Assembly (NCBI GenBank): GCA_030247885.1
Contig: JAPDRO010000001.1
Location: 1,736,001-1,800,000, forward strand
Reading direction: 5' to 3'
DNA length: 64,000 nt
DNA from: Taxawa tesnikishii (nom. ined.)
Lineage: Eukaryota > Ascomycota > Dothideomycetes > Dothideales
The position numbers and the translations under genes were made by a program. This document shows positions 57,542-64,000 of the stretch, in pieces (the first letter of the stretch is position 1; every line of letters starts with the position of its first letter). The notes beneath the pieces were generated by a model that was not told the origin of the DNA, did not search any database, and was given only the letters and a program-made list of their open reading frames with translations.

Positions 57542-60500
57542 ATGGCCTATTTCATACCCTCTTCGGTGCAGAAACGCCTGCTTCGATACGCGCTTTCCCA
57601 TACCGGCTTGCTGGAGACAGAGGCCATAGATCTCGATAAGCTAGACATCACTCTAGGCAGACGCAACGTTGTCGAACTCCGAGATATCGGTCTCAATGTT
57701 ACGGTATGTCATAGCACTCTACGGTGTCGCATGCGGCTTACAAATGACTACTGACCGGTTCTTCTGCTCGCAGAAACTGTCCGCTTTGCTCCAGCTTCCC
57801 GACGAGCTGAGAATAGACACCGCTCGCATCCTTCTTCTTCGCCTCACCGTCCCTGCAGACCTCTACAGAAGCCCCATAGAAGCTGATATTGATGGAGTCG
57901 ATGTAAGGGCAGTGCTTCAGCCTAGCACGTTGCCAACCGATCGAAGACCCTCCCGCAACCGGAGCCCTCAATCCACCAGAACCCCTCAGCATAGGAAGAC
58001 GAACAGACGGATACAGTCGCCGCCACCCTATGATCCTGGAGGAAAGTTTGAAGAAAGGGAAGGCTCATATGTCCCGAATACAGAAGACTTGGCGAAGTCG
58101 TTTTTGCAGGATGAGCCGCTAGAAGAGAAGCGTGAGTTGGAGGCACTCTACGTGTCGCAGACGCAGGCCAGACAACCGGAGGAGTCGGTGATAAGTGACA
58201 CGAGCGATGAATCAGGCTTGGGAACTGGAACTGGTCTGGGACTACCAACGTTCCTTGCCAACTTTCTGCAGGGCATAGTGGACAGGATACAAGTCAGGAT
58301 CGGGAACGTTGCTCTTCATCTCGCGGCAACTATACCGCAAAAGATAAAGGAGGGCAAAGAAGGTGATGCGAATGATGCGCCAACGTCTCTGGTGTTTTCC
58401 ATATCCGAACTGGATGTTGCTGGCATTTCGGCGCCGGAAGGGCATATTAGAGAAGCGACAGGCGTCGGCGCAGGGCCAACGAAGACCAAACAGCATCAGG
58501 ACGACCATCGAAAAGACAAACGTCGTGTGTCGCTGAACGATCTTCGAATCGATCTAATTTGTGAGGCATCTGCTCCGATGGACCCGCCAATACCACCAGC
58601 TTCCCCTTCACCGCTGGCTAGCAGGCATTCCACATCTCCGTCCAGTGCAAAGGCGTCCTCAACGTATCAATCTGCGAGCTCAGGTTCGCGAGCCGAGGCT
58701 TCTTCTTTCGGGTCCCCTGTCTCTGCTCGGTCTAAAACTGAGCGTGTGCCTGAGCGTGAGGTCTCGCCCGTTTCTTCAAGAAGATCTCACGATAGTCGCC
58801 GCTCGGCTCGATGTTCTGCTCTAGAAGCATCGAACGCTACGCTTGACGACGACCGTTTTGCTGATGCAGGGGACGGAGGCGGTAGTCCAATGGCGGAGAG
58901 CGCAAATCAGTTCGATATTCGTCCCGGCGAAGATAACCTTTCGTGGGCGAGCAGACGCAACCGTGACGGTGGTTCAGATGACGACTTGTGGAGCTCTTCT
59001 AATGATCTACCTGGGCTTTCAGCTTCTATGATAGAGGATCAGGACATCCTTGCATCTCCTCAGGCCTCCCAAGTGTCGCTCAATCGTGATTCCAATCTGG
59101 GGATGCAGCAGAGCACTTCCACGGCGCAGGAAGACCCTGGCCTGACTGTTTCGATGATCCACGACGCAGAAATGCGACCCCAAACCCCTGAGTCGCCAAC
59201 ATCGCCAAGATTGAGTGAAACGCTCTACCAATCAACTCGATTTCCAGGTGATGACCCCTTCGTTGAAGACGAAAATCAGAAATCACCAGTTCCACCACCA
59301 TTGGAGCATGGGTGGTCGCCTCCAAAGTCAGATGTCGGCCCCGCAGATGTGGCACAGTCCAAGCTCTACAGCCATGAGGGAATGGAAAGTATGTACATGA
59401 GTGCCCTAAGTGGAAGCCATGCAAGATCGCCAGAGACGGGAAGGCTCCCGGGTCAATGGGAATCAACACTAGAGGAGACTGATGATCTTGAGCCGAACTT
59501 CTTGTCTCAGTCGGCACGCACCCTGTATGCAGAAACCTCCAGACAGTCACCAGAACCTGATGACGGCACTGAGACCCCGAGACCTTCAAGCCGTGTAGAG
59601 CTGCTAAACGTGGAGCCTGCGACGCCCACCAAGTTGGAGTCAGTCAAGTTGGAGCCAGTCTTTAGCGAATCTGGAGCCACTGAGGCGTTGACAGAGCAAA
59701 TCAGGATGTCTGATCCCGAGCCATCGGATTCACCGCGTCAATCAGTGAGTCAAGGCGCAAAGCGGATCTTGACCATTGACGCGGTGACAATGTGGCTCCC
59801 AAATCCCGCAGGCTCGGACCAAGAAGCTCAAAACAAACAGCCTGTTGAAGCTCGTCCAAGCTCCAGGTCAGTGTCCGTTTCATCTTCAACGCATCAAGTG
59901 CCCGGCGCCTTCTCTCAGTATGCCGAGATGACTGCCTCAAGACGGCTTGGTTCATCTACTATTCAAGGGAGCGTTTTCCCTATGCCTGCGCAGATTCCCC
60001 AGAGCTCTGGCCTCATCGAGCAAGTGATGGAAATCAGTGTCGGCATTGTTGCTGTTCAGACTGATGCGCCGACTGCCCATCTGTGCTATCAGTTGCTTCA
60101 CTTAGTTGCGTCCAGTCTGTCCCGATCTGAAAGTGGCAAGGCTGCCAGACAGACAACGTCCACATCCAGTCAGAGTCCTCTTTCTCTGTCTCTTCACGTG
60201 AGCGCTATACATCTTGGTCTCGTCAACGAGCTGCCATGCATTCCTGCCAACGCAGCGGCATCCGGCTTACATACGTCCGAGCTAGTATCAGATGGCGTCT
60301 TGCTCTGTGATCTGCAAGATCTACGTGTTGATTCCAAACTCGGTGGGGCACCGCCAGAGGTCGATGTCGTGGTTGGAAGGTTCTCCGTTGGCTTTGCCGA
60401 GCGTGATATACTCTCTTTCACCAAGCCTGCTAGTACCCGGTTGTCCGCCTCGGAAACCGTACCTCCTGACCTCACCTTCCGGATGTCGAGCAGGGCAACG

Positions 60501-63500
60501 CTTCAGGATGCGGATATCACGCAGATTTTCCTTACCACTTTACCCATTCAGCTTGATCTGGATCTCCAACGTTTTGATGAGGCATTCAACTCGTTTGGTG
60601 GGCTGAGCGGCGTGCTGGAACTTAGTGCTTCCATGATGTCGAGTGGAACCTTTGGTCCTAAGGACTCTCCAGCGTCGCCTCAAAAGAAGGGAGTCCGCTT
60701 CGATACAGAACCAGTTCTTCAGACCAACACTCCCGAGATTAAGCTCAACGCGGATTTTGGCGGGTTTGGTATCAGACTGGTGGGCCATGCTTGCTCGGTG
60801 CTTCTCCAGACATCTGGGGTGAAGCTGGTATCCCGTCCGCATGCAGTGAGCGCTGCAGTATCGAAAGTCAAATTGTCTGGACCTCATTCAAGCGCGATTG
60901 AAGAGGGCACTGCTCCCTCAGTCACGCTGGAGAAGATTCGTGCCACCTACCTCTTCTCGCCTGAGAATGAGGACCTCGAGCGCCTTCTTGCGCTCTTGAC
61001 GCCTTCCAAGAACAAGTATGAGAACGATGACGATATCTTGCTCGATACTCTCCTACGTCAACGGAGAAAAGGGGCAGCACTGCGCCTGGTGATCAAATCT
61101 TTTCAAGCGCAAGTTTCGAATTGGGCTCATTCCGCTCACCTTCAAGCGCTGGGTGAAGAAATGAGCAAATTTGCTGCTGTTGCGAGATATTTGCCCGAGG
61201 ATGAGCGCCCAGGCCTGCTCACTCTCGCCTTCGTGAATGAGGTCAAAGCACAGCTGCCCACTAATCCGCACTTCGGGCTGGCTGAGGTCGGATGCGAAGA
61301 TTTGCAGGTTGCACATGTCGGTCTACCTGCGTTGCTCGCGTTTTCCATCGGCAACGTGTGTGTAGGTCGGATCGACGAACCAAGTGTTGTCCACAACCTG
61401 GTATCCATTCCATCTTCGGAAAAGCTGCCTCTAATCATGGCGAGGATGATCGGTGACGAAGCTGAACCGGTTATCAAAATCAAGTTGTTCAATGTATGCA
61501 TCGAATACAGTATACCAACGTTCCTTGCCTTGACCGGACTGGATGCCACAGCTGCAGCGGAAGAGATTGTGAATGATATTGCAACTTCGGTTGTAGCTTT
61601 GGCGGGCCCACCTTTGACGGACGCCACTTCTCATTCCGACATGCAGGCCGAATCACCTACTCGCTCGAACAAGAAACTGAGCGTGGATCTTCTCCTCCAC
61701 GACTGCGCTCTGGGATTGAAACCGCGTGACTCAGCTGCAAAAGGGCTGTTCGTTCTCAACAACACCAGGTTTACCACAGTCATACCTCCGGATGAGACAT
61801 TCGAAGCGGCTCTAGAGCTACGTAGAGCATCGTTCTTCATTACGGACGATGATGTCGAAGCTTTGCACCTGCATAATCAAGCCAAGCCGACTTCAAGTGA
61901 CAGACTTACTAGTGCGCTCTCTGCACACGGTTTTGTTCCGGCAGGCTCGATCATGTCTGCTAGGGTTGGCGTCGTCATAGAGAAAGACGAGCTGGCTCAG
62001 TCACAGTCAGTATCCGTCGACTTCAGCACCCAGTTGATCGTCTTGGAGACTTGCGCAGACTCCACACAAACCCTCATTGCAGTTCTCAACGGACTCTCTC
62101 CTCCTCTGCCTCCGAGCAAGGAGCCGAAATACCGGACTGAAGCAATGACTATGGACGACATGATGGCATCCTTCACTGGAAATGCTTACGCGAAACCTGA
62201 GTCTCCACCGTCGACAATTTTCGACGCGAATGATCGGTCTCCTCCGCCTGAAGATGACGATTTGCTAGCGGAATCAGAATTGACAGAAAGCCTTTACGGC
62301 CCCTTGGATGGGTTTCCAGATCCAGAAGCTGGGATGGGTTTTGAGGATGAGCCTCAAGGCCACATTGCGGAGAGCTTGTTGGAGGACGATCCGTTCGAAA
62401 TGCCCAACTCTCCGACTGTACAGAGATTGAGTGACGCCGCCTTGCTCGACAGCCTCCACAAGCAATGCTTGCTGAGCACAAGCAAAGGGCACGTTGATCT
62501 GAAGCCCTTCTACATACGGAGCGCGCAGCTCGACAAGCATTACGGGACAGCCTCGAAAGTCCTGGGAGCTCCTTACCGTTTCAACACCCCAGCCGTTCCA
62601 TTTCCGTCCCCAGACAAACAGCAGTTGTTGGATCATCTCCCTTTCCGACTTCGCGTACGGGACGTTCACGTCATCTGGAATTTGTATGACGGCTATGACT
62701 GGCAGAAGACTCGCACTGCCATCAGTGATGCCGTCCAGGAGGTGGAGACGAAAGCAGAGGAAAAGAGAGCTCGGCGAAGGAGATCAGGCGGCGTGGACGA
62801 AGAAGAAGAGTCAGTGATCGAAGACTTCCTTTTCAACTCCATATACATCGGTGTTCCTGCTAGCCGTGATGCCCAGGAGCTTCGTCGCCAAATCAACCGA
62901 AACATCAACGATCTCGCTAGCGAAACAGAAAGCTACGCGCCTTCTGGTGTATCACGGCCAACGAACTATTCTTCCGGGCAACAAAGTCGGCCACGAGCGA
63001 GAGCGAGGCGGCTGAAGCTAGAGCGGAGCAAAGCGCATAAGGTTGCCTTTGAGCTTAAAGGAGTCTCCGCGGACGTCCTCGCCTTTCCTCCGGGAAGTGG
63101 GGAGACGCAGAACTCGATCGATGTCCGAGTTAGGGACTTTGAGATTTTCGACAATGTACCAACATCCACATGGCGGAAGTTCCTGACCTATCTGCATGAC
63201 GAGGACAACCTGCGCGAGATGATGAGACCCATGATTCATATCGAGATGCAGAATGTTAGACCAGTGCTTGACCTCGCTGCTACGGAGATTGTCATGAGAG
63301 TAAGTAGCCTTTACAAACCATGAGATACCGAAGCTTATAAGATCCAGGTCACTGTCCTACCTCTGCGTCTTCATGTCGACCAGGATGCTCTGGACTTTAT
63401 CACCAGGTTTTTCGAATTCAAGGATGACAGCACCAAAGCTCCAGCAGACCCAGCGGATCAGCCCTTCATCCAGCGTCTCGAAGTAAATACGGTCACGCTC

Positions 63501-64000
63501 TGCCTCGACTACAAACCCAAGAAGGTCGATTATGGTGGTCTGCGCTCCGGACATACAGGTGAATTCATGAACTTCGTGGTACTTGACAAATGTAACATCA
63601 AGCTCAAGCATGCCATTGTCTACGGGCTCCGCGGCTTCGACACGCTCCATCCAACCCTCAACGACATCTGGAAACCCGACGTCATTCGCAACCAACTTCC
63701 TGGTGTACTGGGTGGTCTTGCCCCCATACGTCCCCTGGTCAACCTCGGCGCCGGTGTCCGCGATGTCGTGGCTATCCCTGTCCGCGAGTACAAGAAAGAC
63801 GGCCGCCTTGTGCGCAGCATCCAGAAAGGCGCATTCCACTTCGCCAAAACCACGACGTCGGAGCTAGCGCGCCTGGGCGCCAAACTGGCCGTCGGCACGC
63901 AGAACGTGCTTCAAGGCGCAGAGGAGATGCTGGCGCCACCGGGCCCATCGCGACGTATCTCGGATCACGGATGGACTGATGTGGAAGAAGAGGAGGAGCC
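57542..64000 (+). CDS. ATG2: Autophagy lipid-transfer protein Atg2 (3' part beyond window)
   Basis: Exons 57542-57703, 57774-63299 and 63348 to the edge encode at least 2113 residues; the stop lies outside. Atg2 is a long bridge-like protein with a hydrophobic groove that carries phospholipids from the ER to the growing autophagosome, together with Atg9 and Atg18. The N-terminal chorein-like end is visible ([44 protein letters not shown]), followed by a long Ser/Pro-rich insertion (about residues 150-750), repeated groove segments, and the conserved C-terminal region ([59 protein letters not shown]). Introns are 70 and 48 bp. The 5.5-kb exon shows no frame break, unlike several neighbours. 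Confidence 0.95.

Noticed and set aside
1-64000. Secondary-metabolite cluster, transposon or CRISPR-like array
   Set aside because: No synthase, transposase, integrase, long terminal repeats or regularly spaced repeats were found on either strand.

Overview
The window is nuclear DNA of a filamentous ascomycete (Pezizomycotina; Dothideomycetes is my guess from the flavour of the proteins, not proven). The reasons are many short GT-AG introns (about 46-130 bp) with CTAAC-like branch points, a moderately GC-rich composition, genes alternating between strands, and typical ascomycete families (STE2 receptor, DLT1, F-box/WD40, two-module GFA protein). I see no transposon, no rRNA or tRNA gene and no secondary-metabolite cluster. 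Nineteen protein genes can be supported, plus one long uncharacterised ORF; the last gene runs off the right edge.

Layout: TRF4/PAPD5-type poly(A) polymerase (-, 880-3935); two-module GFA/CENP-V protein (+); DUF1771-Smr protein (-); DLT1 (+); BUD32 kinase of EKC/KEOPS (-); tandem-BRCT protein of possible MDC1/Mdb1 type (-); STE2 pheromone receptor (+); CECR5-like HAD protein (-); a 2.2 kb empty stretch; the uncharacterised 702-aa ORF (+); a 3.5 kb empty stretch; PLC1 phospholipase C (+); a 3.3 kb leader region; a C2H2 protein (+); glutathione peroxidase (+); EamA/DMT transporter (-); aldo-keto reductase (+); HSL-type esterase (+); MetE C-terminal-like protein (-); BRCT-WGR protein (+); CDC24 (-); F-box/WD40 (+); ADGF-type adenosine deaminase (-); ATG2 (+, partial).

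By theme, STE2, CDC24 and PLC1 belong to polarity, mating and calcium signalling. TRF4, BUD32 and Smr concern RNA and tRNA. The two BRCT proteins concern DNA damage or chromatin. The rest is metabolism, redox, protein turnover and autophagy. There is no sign that these form one operon-like system; the arrangement looks like ordinary syntenic ascomycete DNA.

The most striking property is technical or evolutionary. At least nine conserved genes are interrupted by one-base losses, nearly all at runs of four to six identical bases, and the correct protein continues in another frame straight after. After restoring the traced bases, coding lengths become exact multiples of three in DLT1, PLC1, CDC24, the C2H2 gene, the transporter, the esterase and the BRCT protein. 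Other genes, including more than 5.5 kb of ATG2 coding sequence, are clean. I read this as homopolymer under-calling in the assembly rather than biology, but the alternative is stated among the findings. I did not find a convincing new biological system; the best leads are the open 513-nt intron in CDC24, the two BRCT proteins and the uncharacterised 702-aa ORF.
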